DNA of 64,000 nucleotides, taken from Algoriphagus sp. AGSA1. Its GTDB lineage: Bacteria; Bacteroidota; Bacteroidia; Cytophagales; Cyclobacteriaceae. Positions 1 through 8,717 of the stretch are shown here, piece after piece (within the stretch, counting starts at the first letter, position 1; every line of letters starts with the position of its first letter). The stretch covers positions 62,001-126,000 of the forward strand of contig NZ_JAJUWR010000018.1 in the NCBI RefSeq assembly GCF_021390545.1. The letters are read 5' to 3'. The notes beneath the pieces were generated by a model. That model did not search any database. It was not told the origin of the DNA and was given only the letters and a program-made list of their open reading frames with translations. The position numbers and the translations under genes were made by a program.

Positions 1-151
1 ACCTAATTAACTACAGTAAATTGCCTGTTTATTAAGCTGATTGGCGAAAAAAATAGCCTTGTATATTCCTCAATCTATTTTCTATTTTGTCCAATAACCG
101 GAAATCACGGCAGTATTGAGCGTAAGAATTGAGGAAAAACATATCAATTGA

Positions 152-1225
152 ATGAAGAACCCAGACCTATTTCACCACGAATTGGCGAGTAAAGCTGAAA
201 ACCTTGGACATCTTCCTGGGGAATGGTTAGAAAAGATATATAATGAAAAATGGTTTAAGCTTTTTGTGCCAAAAGACTTGGGAGGGCTAGGCTGTACACT
301 GCCCGAAGCCTTGAAAATTGAAGAAAAACTGGCAAAGCTGGACGGGAGCTTGGGCTGGACGGTGACGTTATGTGCAGGTGCAGCCTGGTTTGTAGGTTTT
401 ATGGAAGAATCTCTTCGAAATGATATTTTCCCTGACACAAAACTTTGCCTGGCAGGAAGTGGGTTTGTAGGAGGAAAAGCTAATTTGGTCGGAAACAAAT
501 ACAGCATTTCTGGTAGTTGGACTTATGCGTCAGGGGCTTTGCATGCGACACATCTCACTGCCAACTGTGAGATTTTTGAAGAGGGAAATGCAGTATTGGA
601 TAAGAAGGGCGAGCAGGTGGTCAAAGCTTTTTTGCTGGATCGAAACGATGTGGAAATACTTGATGGCTGGAATTACATGGGTATGATAGCCACAGGTAGC
701 CATGCCTTTAGCTGTGAAAATCTAGAAGCACCAATAAACCGTTGCTTTGAAATTCTTCCCGAAAAAGCCCTATTGACTGACTCCGTTTACCAATACCCAT
801 TTCTGCAATTTGCCGAAGTTACGCTGGCGGCTAATATCTTGGGCATCTCCCTTCATATGAAGGAGTTGATTGAACAATCCTTCTGGAGAAGACATGAGTA
901 CAGAGAATATGATAAAAAGCATCTCAAATACTTCCGTAAACTTCTTAGTAAGCAGGAGGAAAAATTGAAAGAAGTACGGCATGAGTTTTATCATCAAGTC
1001 AATGCTTCGTGGGATGAACTGGAAAAGAATGGAGTAATATCAGATTCAAGACTGGAAAAAGTCAGCAGAATAAGCCGAAAACTAACCCAAAAGTGCAGAG
1101 CGATTAATAGTAAGCTATATCCTTTTGCCGGATTGGAAGCTGCGAAAACCCATACAGAACTCAACCGGGTTTGGCGGGATTTTAACACGGTGAGTCAGCA
1201 TGCGCTGTTGATATTTCCTTTTTAG
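152..1225 (+). CDS. Acyl-CoA dehydrogenase-like flavoprotein
   Basis: The 357-residue protein resembles the acyl-CoA dehydrogenase superfamily. The N-terminal helical part (about residues 20-75) has the typical FVPKDLGGLG and LDGSLGWT segments, followed by a middle beta domain (about 90-190) with GSGFVGGKA and SGSWTYASGA. The C-terminal part is a long charged helix region (about 240-357). It is somewhat short for a classical acyl-CoA dehydrogenase (about 380 residues) and lacks an obvious catalytic glutamate motif, so it may be closer to the flavin monooxygenase-like branch of the superfamily. It is probably cytoplasmic, as no signal peptide is visible. It stands alone: the next gene starts 256 bp later and belongs to pectin degradation. 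The ATG at 152 is the first in frame. The substrate cannot be inferred. Confidence 0.7.
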   Translation: MKNPDLFHHELASKAENLGHLPGEWLEKIYNEKWFKLFVPKDLGGLGCTLPEALKIEEKLAKLDGSLGWTVTLCAGAAWFVGFMEESLRNDIFPDTKLCLAGSGFVGGKANLVGNKYSISGSWTYASGALHATHLTANCEIFEEGNAVLDKKGEQVVKAFLLDRNDVEILDGWNYMGMIATGSHAFSCENLEAPINRCFEILPEKALLTDSVYQYPFLQFAEVTLAANILGISLHMKELIEQSFWRRHEYREYDKKHLKYFRKLLSKQEEKLKEVRHEFYHQVNASWDELEKNGVISDSRLEKVSRISRKLTQKCRAINSKLYPFAGLEAAKTHTELNRVWRDFNTVSQHALLIFPF

Positions 1226-1400
1226 GTCATAGTATCAGTTTTACCCGCAGATTTTTCGCAGATCAATTTCGCAGACTTTCGCTGATCCCAAATTCCGAAC
1301 AACTTAACCCAAGTAAAATCTGCGTTTATCAGCGGATTTTTCAGCGCAAACCTAAAGGACGGCAGTCAGGTCTGTGGGAAATATCTTTTTACAATAATAT
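1226..1400. repeat. Degenerate CGCAGAT/GCTGAT intergenic repeat
   Basis: The spacer downstream of the acyl-CoA-dehydrogenase-like gene is filled with short CGCAGA and GCTGAT words. They occur in both orientations: CCGCAGATTTTTCGCAGAT near 1242 and AATCTGCGTTTATCAGCGG near 1317, so the stretch can fold on itself. Similar word clusters recur near 10575, 12050, 12700, 30380 and 62050, always between genes. I read them as a worn dispersed repeat, not a gene. Confidence 0.45.
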
Positions 1401-1481
1401 CCAGCAATTGCCTACTATTCTATTCTTTCCTTACATTAGACCGCTCATAAATTAACTTTTCTTAGCGCTTTCTATTATTCC

Positions 1482-2978
1482 ATGAAGTTCAAAGTCCCAT
1501 TTCATTTCCTGTCACTTCTTATTTTATCATTTGCTTTCACCGCTTTTCAGCAACAAACTGTAGAGAAGAAAATCCTCTACCTCATCGGGGATTCCACAGT
1601 AAGAAATGGCGGAGAAGGAAATCTACAGCGAGGTTGGGGAAATTTCCTTCAAGAATTTTTTGACACCACGAAGTTAGAAGTGAGTAATCAGGCCATGACC
1701 GGAAGAAGCACCAGAACTTTTATCAAAGAAGGAAGATGGGATAAAGTTCTCGAAACGCTGAAGCCTGGAGATTATGTAATTATGCAATTTGGGCATAATG
1801 AAGGAAGCGTTCCTGATACTACCAAAGCGGGCTACCGTGGTGTACTTAGAGGCATAGGGGACGACACCAAAGAATTGACTTGGCCTGATGGCACCACGGA
1901 AACAGTTCATACCTATGGATGGTATTTGGAGAAATTCATCAGCGACACCAAAGCGAAAGGAGCAATTCCCATCGTGGCCTCCATGATCCCGAGAAACAAA
2001 TTTCATGATGGAGAAACAGAAAGAGCCAATCAGGATTTTGGAAAATGGGCCAGGGAAGCGGCAAGAAAACAGGGCGCATTCTTTGTTGACCTCAATTCAA
2101 TAGTAGCTGACCAATACGACAAATGGGGTCAGGAAGTCGTAAAAGGCCTTTTTGAACGCGATCACACCCATACCAATGAAGCGGGTGCACGAATTAATGC
2201 ATGGTCAGTGACAGAAGGAATACGTAATTTGGAAGAATGTTCACTCAAAGACTATCTGACTAAGGACATCCCTACCCTATTCCTTATCGGTGATTCCACC
2301 GTGAAAAATGGCCTAGGAGATGGAGCCGGAGGACTTTGGGGTTGGGGAGATTTTATAGCTCCGTATTTTGATAAAAATAAAATCAAAGTCCAAAATCATG
2401 CACTTGGTGGCACAAGCAGCAGGACGTTTCAGACTTATGGACATTGGGACAAGGTGCTGGAGAAAATAGAGCCCGGAGATTATTTGATTATGCAGTTTGG
2501 ACATAATGATTCAAGTCCGCTGGATGATGAAGCCAGAGCCCGTGGCACGATCAAAAGTGCAGGATTAGAAGCTGAACACATTTACAATCCCATCACCAAA
2601 CGTCAAGAAACGGTTTACTCCTACGGTCAATACCTACGTCAGATGATTTTGGCAGCCAAAGCAAAAGGAGTCACTCCTATAGTCTGTTCACTGATTCCCC
2701 GAAACAACTGGAAAAATGGCAAGGTCATCACAGCGGAGACGGATTATGGCCTCTGGGCAAAACAAGTCACTGAAGATACCGGGACGGCTTTTATCGATCT
2801 CAATCAATTGGTAGCAGATCAGTACAATCAATTGGGTGAGGAGTATGTGAAAGCACATTTTTTCAATGACACCGATCACACTCATACGATTGAGGAAGGT
2901 GCTGGATTGAATGCCAGGATTGTGGTAGAAGCCATTAAAATTATTCCTGAAAATGATTTGAAGGGTTTTCTAAGGTAA
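1482..2978 (+). CDS. Tandem SGNH rhamnogalacturonan acetylesterase (CE12-type)
   Basis: This secreted esterase (signal peptide about residues 1-22) contains two complete SGNH-hydrolase domains in one chain, about residues 28-255 and 262-498. Each domain has its own block I serine (LIGDSTVRNGG and LIGDSTVKNGL), block III Asn (QFGHNEGS and QFGHNDSS) and C-terminal Asp-His pair (RDHTHTNEAG and TDHTHTIEEG), so both sites look catalytic. The family removes acetyl groups from rhamnogalacturonan in the periplasm or outside the cell, opening the chain to lyases and hydrolases. CE12 members usually carry one domain of about 240 residues, so this is an internal duplication or fusion. It heads a group of rhamnose and pectin genes (GH28, rhaM, GH106), which supports the substrate call. 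Confidence 0.85.
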   Translation: MKFKVPFHFLSLLILSFAFTAFQQQTVEKKILYLIGDSTVRNGGEGNLQRGWGNFLQEFFDTTKLEVSNQAMTGRSTRTFIKEGRWDKVLETLKPGDYVIMQFGHNEGSVPDTTKAGYRGVLRGIGDDTKELTWPDGTTETVHTYGWYLEKFISDTKAKGAIPIVASMIPRNKFHDGETERANQDFGKWAREAARKQGAFFVDLNSIVADQYDKWGQEVVKGLFERDHTHTNEAGARINAWSVTEGIRNLEECSLKDYLTKDIPTLFLIGDSTVKNGLGDGAGGLWGWGDFIAPYFDKNKIKVQNHALGGTSSRTFQTYGHWDKVLEKIEPGDYLIMQFGHNDSSPLDDEARARGTIKSAGLEAEHIYNPITKRQETVYSYGQYLRQMILAAKAKGVTPIVCSLIPRNNWKNGKVITAETDYGLWAKQVTEDTGTAFIDLNQLVADQYNQLGEEYVKAHFFNDTDHTHTIEEGAGLNARIVVEAIKIIPENDLKGFLR

Positions 2979-3042
2979 TAAAAAGTCCAATCGAAGCAGT
3001 TTAGTCCCGTTTTTGGTAGTGCCTTGCTGCCTTATGTACCTC

Positions 3043-3765
3043 TTATATTTTCTGCCGTTTCCACGCTATTACTTTTACACCATCTGAATAATGTGCCAAG
3101 TTTAGCTGCCTTTCATTTAGATCAATTTCACCTATTTTATAATTCAATTTTAAGTTCTTAATATTCACATTCTTTAGTTCCCATTCTTTATGATGAATGT
3201 CGTAACGATAGAGCCTGTTGTCTTTGTCAAGATATAGGCAGTAACGTTCTGTAAGCCATTTATCAAGTTCCGTTTTGTTGTCTATTTCCTGCCCAATCTC
3301 AAATTCTGCATTTAGACTAAATCCTTTATGTGGGTTTTCTGAGCTGTACAATTTGTCTGTCCGATGGGTTTTTGCCTTCTCGTAGGGTAATCCTGAAATT
3401 GTTTTTGCAACAAAAGCAGAAATAGATTTACCTGCTTCAATATTCAAGAAGTAAACTCCTTTTTTGTCGTCATTTTCAATGTATGTCCTCACATTGATTT
3501 CATCAAAATCTGATACATATTCAATGGAAGGCAATAATCTTCGTCTTATTTTTTCCATGGTAAAAGCAACCAAAGAAATGTAGCAGTTTCCTTCAAAAGT
3601 GTCTATGTTCAAATTTGGAGGAACACATTCTCTTAATAATTCAAAAGGGACTATCCAATGTAAAAATAAAGCTCTGTTCCATTCTTGGTAGTATATCCAA
3701 TTCCCATGAGGAATTTCAAAAGGTCTGTGGGATGTGCTGTTTAATATTTCATCTATTTCTCTCAT
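3043..3765 (-). CDS. DUF2071 (YqjF-like) family protein
   Basis: A 240-residue protein of the DUF2071/YqjF family, recognised from the N-terminal pattern around FLHWIVPFELLRECVPP, the following EGNCYISLVAF strand, and the middle VRTYIEN / GVYFLNIEAGKSI segments. No signal peptide or membrane segment is visible, so it is likely cytoplasmic. The biochemical role of the family is unknown. It lies on the opposite strand inside the rhamnogalacturonan group, between the esterase and the pectinase remnant. Its coding sequence looks richer in A+T than its neighbours by eye, so it may be a later insertion. It seems functionally unrelated to the sugar genes. Confidence 0.75.
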   Translation of the reverse strand: MREIDEILNSTSHRPFEIPHGNWIYYQEWNRALFLHWIVPFELLRECVPPNLNIDTFEGNCYISLVAFTMEKIRRRLLPSIEYVSDFDEINVRTYIENDDKKGVYFLNIEAGKSISAFVAKTISGLPYEKAKTHRTDKLYSSENPHKGFSLNAEFEIGQEIDNKTELDKWLTERYCLYLDKDNRLYRYDIHHKEWELKNVNIKNLKLNYKIGEIDLNERQLNLAHYSDGVKVIAWKRQKI

Positions 3766-3977
3766 TCGGTGGGTCGTGTCAGTATAGTCAGGTAACTATC
3801 AATTAATTTCTCAGTTCTACCACGAATTTAAGGGAAACATGGCTAAATAAAGGCAGTCTATGGTTGAGGTCTTAAACGGGAAGCCTTTGATTTTGCATTT
3901 AATCGACCCTTAGGGGTAAAATAATTTACAAACCCTTTCAATAAACACTTCGGTCTTCCATGATCAATCCAGCTCTC

Positions 3978-4997
3978 CTACTCCTCTGTCTTCACCAGCT
4001 CTTTCACCTCTTTGCCATTGATTGTCACATTAGTAAACTTGACATCCTTTAAGTGATTAGTTTTAAATAGCTCATCTACACCATTGATCGTACTGTTTAT
4101 CATTTGGAAGTTTTCCACCGGGGAATCCTCGTAGGCATCTATCATCACGGCATATTTTCCACCGTCTTCTACCTGTAGATTTTCCACGATTACATTCCTG
4201 ATCTGGGGAATATGGTCTCCCTCCTCTTCGTAGAACATATTGAATCGTACCGCAGCCTCTTTGTATTTACCTACTTTCACATTTCTCATATAGACATTCT
4301 CCACGGTTCCGCCCCGCTTTGAGCTGGTTTTGATACGAAGTACACGATCGAGATTCTCACTGCTCATCACTAGGTTTTGTGCGAAAATATTCTTCGCTCC
4401 ACCGGAGATTTCACTGCCGATGACCACTCCCCCATGGCCTTCTTTCATGGTGCATCCCTCGATAATAAAGTTCTCTGAAGCCACTCCTATATTTCTTCCA
4501 TCCTGATTTCTGCCAGACTTGATGGCAATGCAATCGTCTCCTGTATCAAAATATGTGTCCTTGATCAATACATTTTTGCAAGCCTCAGGATCTACTCCAT
4601 CGTTGTTCGGCCCTAAGGTTTCTATCCTCAATCTTTCAATCGTGATGTTTTCGCTCAGCACAGGATGAATGTTCCACATGGGTGAATTGATCAGTTTTAT
4701 GTCTTGAATGAGAATGTTTTTACACTTGTAAAACTGTACAAACTGGGGACGTAAATAATGGCCTTCTCCAAATATTCTTTCCTCTGCAGGTACTTCATCC
4801 GCGACCATCTGATGGAGCAGCGTTCGGGCTTCCGTCTGTCTGCCCATGCCCTCTTTCCATCCATAATGCTTTGCCCCACACCACCACCACCAGTTTTCCA
4901 TATCCGAATTCCCATCCAAAATCCCTTTTCCGGTGACAGCAATGTTTTCCTGCCCAAAAGAAAATATTTTTTGAATGGGAGAAAAATGTAATTGACT
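3978..4997 (-). pseudogene. 5'-truncated GH28 polygalacturonase
   Basis: The conceptual product (about 340 residues) is the C-terminal two thirds of a GH28 polygalacturonase or exo-galacturonosidase. All family signatures are intact: NNDGVD, GDDCIAIKSG, EGHGGVVIGSE and RIKT. The reading frame opens inside the conserved family stretch, with FGQENIAVTGKGILDGNS readable at about 4958-4905, but a TGA codon at 5000-4998 closes it upstream. There is no ATG or GTG between 4997 and the first ATG inside the catalytic domain (the DMEN stretch, near 4900). GH28 proteins of this group are normally 450-500 residues with a signal peptide, so roughly 130-150 residues, including the export signal, are missing. 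DNA upstream of 5000 shows no lost N-terminus in any frame, which points to a deletion rather than a simple frameshift. The neighbours are rhamnogalacturonan genes. Confidence 0.7.
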
Positions 4998-5001
4998 TCA
5001 T

Positions 5002-5325
5002 TATGGAATTGAATTATGGTTTCTTTTATAGCTTTTAGCAGATCCGTTTTTATGCAATTTTGATTAAGCCTCTTTGCACAATCGATCCCATCTAAACTAG
5101 CTCAAGAGCTACATTTATCTATTTTTTAAGATTTAGAATATGACCTCTTCTGCGCAATAATCATTTGGTTTTTGCACAAAAAACTCAGCGTTTCGCTTGA
5201 ATAAGCATCTTTTTACGGATTAAATCAATATTTCTATGATTAGCACCTTAATCATTTTTCTAACCAACCAGCTTTTATAAATTACACGCTGAATATATTC
5301 TTACTACCAATCTTCACTTTTCAAA
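5002..5325. other. 324-bp leader region upstream of rhaM
   Basis: A+T-rich spacer between the divergent GH28 remnant and rhaM. I see no ORF, tRNA or clear terminator. It must hold the promoter for the rhaM/GH106 genes. Bacteroidota -33/-7 elements could not be placed with confidence. Confidence 0.4.
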
Positions 5326-5643
5326 ATGCCAAGAAAACTAGCCTTCCGGATGAAATTGATCCCGGGTTTCGAAGAGGAATATGAAAGAAGACACAGAGAG
5401 ATTTGGCCGGAACTGGTCGCTTTACTCAAAGACACCGGAATCGTGGATTATCAGATCTTTTTTGACAAAGAGACTTCCTGTCTTTTTGCTTTTCAGGTGA
5501 TCGAAGGACAAGCCAACTCGCAAGATCTTGGCAGCACAGAGATAGTCCAACGCTGGTGGAAGCACATGGCTGATATTATGGAAACCAATCCTGACAACTC
5601 TCCTATTTCGGTAGAACTCCCAAACGTTTTTGATCTACAATAA
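5326..5643 (+). CDS. rhaM: L-rhamnose mutarotase RhaM
   Basis: This 105-residue protein matches the usual length of L-rhamnose mutarotase, a small dimeric ferredoxin-like fold enzyme that interconverts alpha and beta L-rhamnopyranose in the cytoplasm. Visible family marks are the N-terminal RKLAFRMKLIPG, the active-site region YERRHREIWPEL, DYQIFFDKET, and the C-terminal RWWKHMADIMETNPDNSP. It starts the forward rhamnose operon and ends 12 bp before the GH106-type rhamnosidase, so the two are almost certainly co-transcribed. It should feed the anomer used by the isomerase encoded at 10675-11952. The ATG at 5326 follows an A-rich stretch with no Shine-Dalgarno sequence, as is normal for Bacteroidota. 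Confidence 0.93.
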   Translation: MPRKLAFRMKLIPGFEEEYERRHREIWPELVALLKDTGIVDYQIFFDKETSCLFAFQVIEGQANSQDLGSTEIVQRWWKHMADIMETNPDNSPISVELPNVFDLQ

Positions 5644-5655
5644 CCTCCATTTCCA

Positions 5656-8439
5656 ATGACCCCAAAATACAAAGGCTTACTTACCCTCATCATCCCAACA
5701 CTCCTGTTCTTTGGTTTTCAACAAATAGAAGAAAAAGCACCTATTTCAACTGAATGGCCAGAAATCACCCAAACTGCCAAACCATGGACGCGCTGGTGGT
5801 GGATGGGAAGCGCGGTGGATGAAGAGAATCTTTCCAAACTATTGGAAACATACCAGGAAGTCGGGCTCGGTGGAGTGGAAATTGCGCCTATCTACGGAGC
5901 AAAAGGCTTCGAAGATCGATACATTGACTTTCTTTCTGAAGATTGGCTGAGTATGCTTGATTTTACGATAAACAAAGCTCATTCACTCGGAATGGGCGTG
6001 GATATGACCCAGGGAACAGGCTGGCCATTTGGAGGCCCGCAGGTAAATGTGGAAAATGCAGCAACCCGAATGGTGATTCAGGATTATGAAAAAGAAGATG
6101 GCCTGACGCTCGCTACTCCCATTCTTTTTCAGAAGAAAAAAGAAAACCAGCCCGATGCAAAACTCATTGCTGTCATGGCTTACGATGAAAATAACCAAGC
6201 CAAAGAAATCACTTCCTATGTGGACGATAAGGGAAAACTAACTTGGGACGAAGCCGGAGATTGGAAGATAAAAGCCATTTTCTTGGATAAAACAGGCCAG
6301 ATGGTAAAGCGGGCAGCACCAGGAGGAGTTGGATTTACCTTGGATCACTTCAGCAAATCGGCAGTTGATACATATAATTCGCATTTTCAGAAAGCATTCT
6401 CGGGTAAGGATTACGGTTTCAGAGCATTTTATAATGACAGTTTCGAAGTGTATGGAGCAGATTTTACTCCCAATTTTTTTGAAGAATTTGAAAAACGCAG
6501 AGGATATGATTTGAAGGAGTATCTACCCTACTTGGAAAGTGAAGAAAACTTGGAAATAGTGCGGAGAGTAAAATCTGACTATCGGGAAACCATCAATGAT
6601 CTCCTACTGAACAATTTCACGAGGAATTGGACAAGTTGGGCTCACAACCAATCCAAATTGACCAAAAACCAAGCTCATGGTTCTCCCGGTAATCTGCTCG
6701 ATCTCTATGCCGCAGTGGATATTCCTGAATGTGAAACCTTCGGATCAAGCTATTTCCCTATTCCCGGTTTGCGAAGAGACAGCGCGGATATCCGAAATGT
6801 AGATCCTGATCCCATCATGCTGAAGTTCGCTTCCTCAGCGGCACATGTGACAGGCAAAAATCTGGTTTCATTGGAGACCTTTACCTGGCTGGGGGAGCAT
6901 TTTAAATCCTCTTTTGCCCAGATGAAGCCCGAAGTAGAGCAGGCATTTCTTGCGGGAGTCAATCACATTTTCTATCATGGTGTCACCTACAGTCCGGAAG
7001 ATGTCCCCTATCCCGGTTGGTTGTTTTATGCTTCGCTGAATCTTACCCAGCATAATAGCCTTTGGCCTCACTTCAAGGGATTCAATGACTACATTGCCAG
7101 ATCACAGGCGATTTTGCAAGCCGGAAAAGCGGATAATGAATTGTTGGTCTATTGGCCTGTATATGATGTCTGGGCAGAGCCAAAAGGCAAAATGGAGATG
7201 ATTACCGTACATGCGGTAGATGAATGGCTGCATCCTACAGAGTTTTACAAGCAATCCAAAAAACTGATGGATGCAGGATATTCGGTTGATTTTATTTCTG
7301 ATGATATGATTTCAAAATCCAAGGCAAAAAATGGAACCATACAGACTTCAGAACAAAATTCGGCAAAGGTGCTGCTCATTCCGGATGCGGAATTCATGCC
7401 CACTGAAACGCTAAGAAATATTCTAAAGCTGGCAGAAGATGGAGCCTATGTGATTTTTCAATCCAAGCCTAAATCCATCCCCGGGCTACACTCTGACCAG
7501 AATTCAAATGAAGCTATTTTCATTCAACTGTGGGAAGCCATAGATTTCAAAAACGGAAAATCAAAAGTAGGAAAAGGTCAGGTATTCCTTTCCGGGGATC
7601 TGACAGAGACATTGGAAAGCCTGGGAATCTATAGAGAAACCCTCGTGGATTCCGGGCTTGATTTTATCCGAAGAAAAGTAGCCGACGGTACCTATTATTT
7701 TCTTGTAAACCATACTTCCGAGACCGTGTCCCAGGCAATTTCACTTAACACTAAATCAGGAGCAGTGATGGCAATGGATCCTCTTACAGGGAAAACCGGA
7801 ACGATACCTTCCGGAAATTCAAATTCAGGGACTAGTGTAAACATATTTTTGAAATCAGGAGAATCGATTTTCCTAAAGACTTTTGATGACCAAGTTGACT
7901 TAGGCATTTCCGGCTGGCCTGATTACAGTACCCCATCAAATGTCACTGATATTTCAAAAGATTGGAAACTTTCTTTTACACAGGGACAACCAAAACTCCC
8001 TGCTTCCCAAACTATGGAAAATATCAAACCCTGGACAGGCAATGGAGATCCTATAGCGGATGATTTCTCAGGTCAAGCTAGCTATTCCTCTGAATTTCAA
8101 TTTTCAAAGACGGAAGGAAAGCATTATTTACTGACTATTGACAAGGTGTATGAAAGCGCCAAAATATGGATCAATGGAGCGTATGCGGGAAATACCTGGA
8201 GTATCCCCTATCAACTTGACATAAGTGAACAACTGCAGAATGGGAAAAACATAATCAAAATAGAAGTGGCCAACCTAATGGCAAATAGTATAAGGCATCT
8301 GGATCGAAAAGGCATAGAATGGAGAAATTACCATGAAATAAATTTTGTTACGATAGATTACAAGCCTTTTGATGCGAGTAATTGGAATACCATGCCTTCC
8401 GGACTCGATGGGAAAATTGAGATTATAGAGTTTGACTGA
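5656..8439 (+). CDS. GH106-type alpha-L-rhamnosidase
   Basis: A 927-residue secreted glycoside hydrolase of the GH106 type. A signal peptide (about residues 1-22, ending near FFGFQQ) precedes the typical opening block KPWTRWWWMGSAVDEENL (about residues 43-60) and the VGLGGVEIAPIYG and GVDMTQGTGWPFGG segments of a TIM-barrel-like catalytic domain. The middle part carries FYNDSFEVYGADFTP and LVSLETFTWLGEH. The C-terminal part (about 760-927) looks like a galactose-binding beta-sandwich, with AKIWINGAYAGNTW and KNIIKIEVANL. GH106 enzymes remove terminal alpha-L-rhamnose from rhamnogalacturonan I/II or flavonoid glycosides. Placement 12 bp behind rhaM, with CE12 and GH28 genes upstream, favours rhamnogalacturonan oligosaccharides. 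The linkage specificity cannot be told. Confidence 0.88.
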   Translation: MTPKYKGLLTLIIPTLLFFGFQQIEEKAPISTEWPEITQTAKPWTRWWWMGSAVDEENLSKLLETYQEVGLGGVEIAPIYGAKGFEDRYIDFLSEDWLSMLDFTINKAHSLGMGVDMTQGTGWPFGGPQVNVENAATRMVIQDYEKEDGLTLATPILFQKKKENQPDAKLIAVMAYDENNQAKEITSYVDDKGKLTWDEAGDWKIKAIFLDKTGQMVKRAAPGGVGFTLDHFSKSAVDTYNSHFQKAFSGKDYGFRAFYNDSFEVYGADFTPNFFEEFEKRRGYDLKEYLPYLESEENLEIVRRVKSDYRETINDLLLNNFTRNWTSWAHNQSKLTKNQAHGSPGNLLDLYAAVDIPECETFGSSYFPIPGLRRDSADIRNVDPDPIMLKFASSAAHVTGKNLVSLETFTWLGEHFKSSFAQMKPEVEQAFLAGVNHIFYHGVTYSPEDVPYPGWLFYASLNLTQHNSLWPHFKGFNDYIARSQAILQAGKADNELLVYWPVYDVWAEPKGKMEMITVHAVDEWLHPTEFYKQSKKLMDAGYSVDFISDDMISKSKAKNGTIQTSEQNSAKVLLIPDAEFMPTETLRNILKLAEDGAYVIFQSKPKSIPGLHSDQNSNEAIFIQLWEAIDFKNGKSKVGKGQVFLSGDLTETLESLGIYRETLVDSGLDFIRRKVADGTYYFLVNHTSETVSQAISLNTKSGAVMAMDPLTGKTGTIPSGNSNSGTSVNIFLKSGESIFLKTFDDQVDLGISGWPDYSTPSNVTDISKDWKLSFTQGQPKLPASQTMENIKPWTGNGDPIADDFSGQASYSSEFQFSKTEGKHYLLTIDKVYESAKIWINGAYAGNTWSIPYQLDISEQLQNGKNIIKIEVANLMANSIRHLDRKGIEWRNYHEINFVTIDYKPFDASNWNTMPSGLDGKIEIIEFD

Positions 8440-8458
8440 CAGTATAAAAATTCAAAAT

Positions 8459-8620
8459 TATGTCTATCCGTTTTTCTATCGCTAAAGAGATTAAAGCACA
8501 AAAGGATTTTGTAAAGTTTATCTTTTGGGTCACTTAGGTCATCCCTGTCTGTCGGCAGGCAAGGATCTTCTAGCCTGGAAAACAAAGAAAATATGGCTAC
8601 TGGCATCATTGCGGATCATC
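8459..8620 (-). mobile_element. Dispersed MITE-like element, copy A (diverged)
   Basis: The most diverged of four related elements (others at 10350, 19676 and 38205). Read on the minus strand it begins TGATGATCCGCAATGATGCC and ends with AAAACGGATAGACATAA. It shares the GCAATGATGCCAGTAGCCAT opening, the GTGACC core and the terminal GAAAAACGGATA. Its middle carries a CCTGCCTG/CTGTCGGCAGG-type palindrome not seen in the other copies. It lies between the rhamnosidase and permease genes. Confidence 0.6.
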
Positions 8621-8717
8621 ATATATACAATTTTCCATCTATCTCTAACCATATACTACAGGATACTTGAAAGCGTCCCATAGCCTAATTTAAACTTCAA
8701 GCCCATAAAATAAACCT

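Noticed and set aside
4697..5001. Short minus-strand frames over the GH28 5' end as separate genes or as the lost N-terminus
   Set aside because: Their translations do not resemble a GH28 N-terminus; they are out-of-frame reads of the pectinase sequence and upstream spacer.
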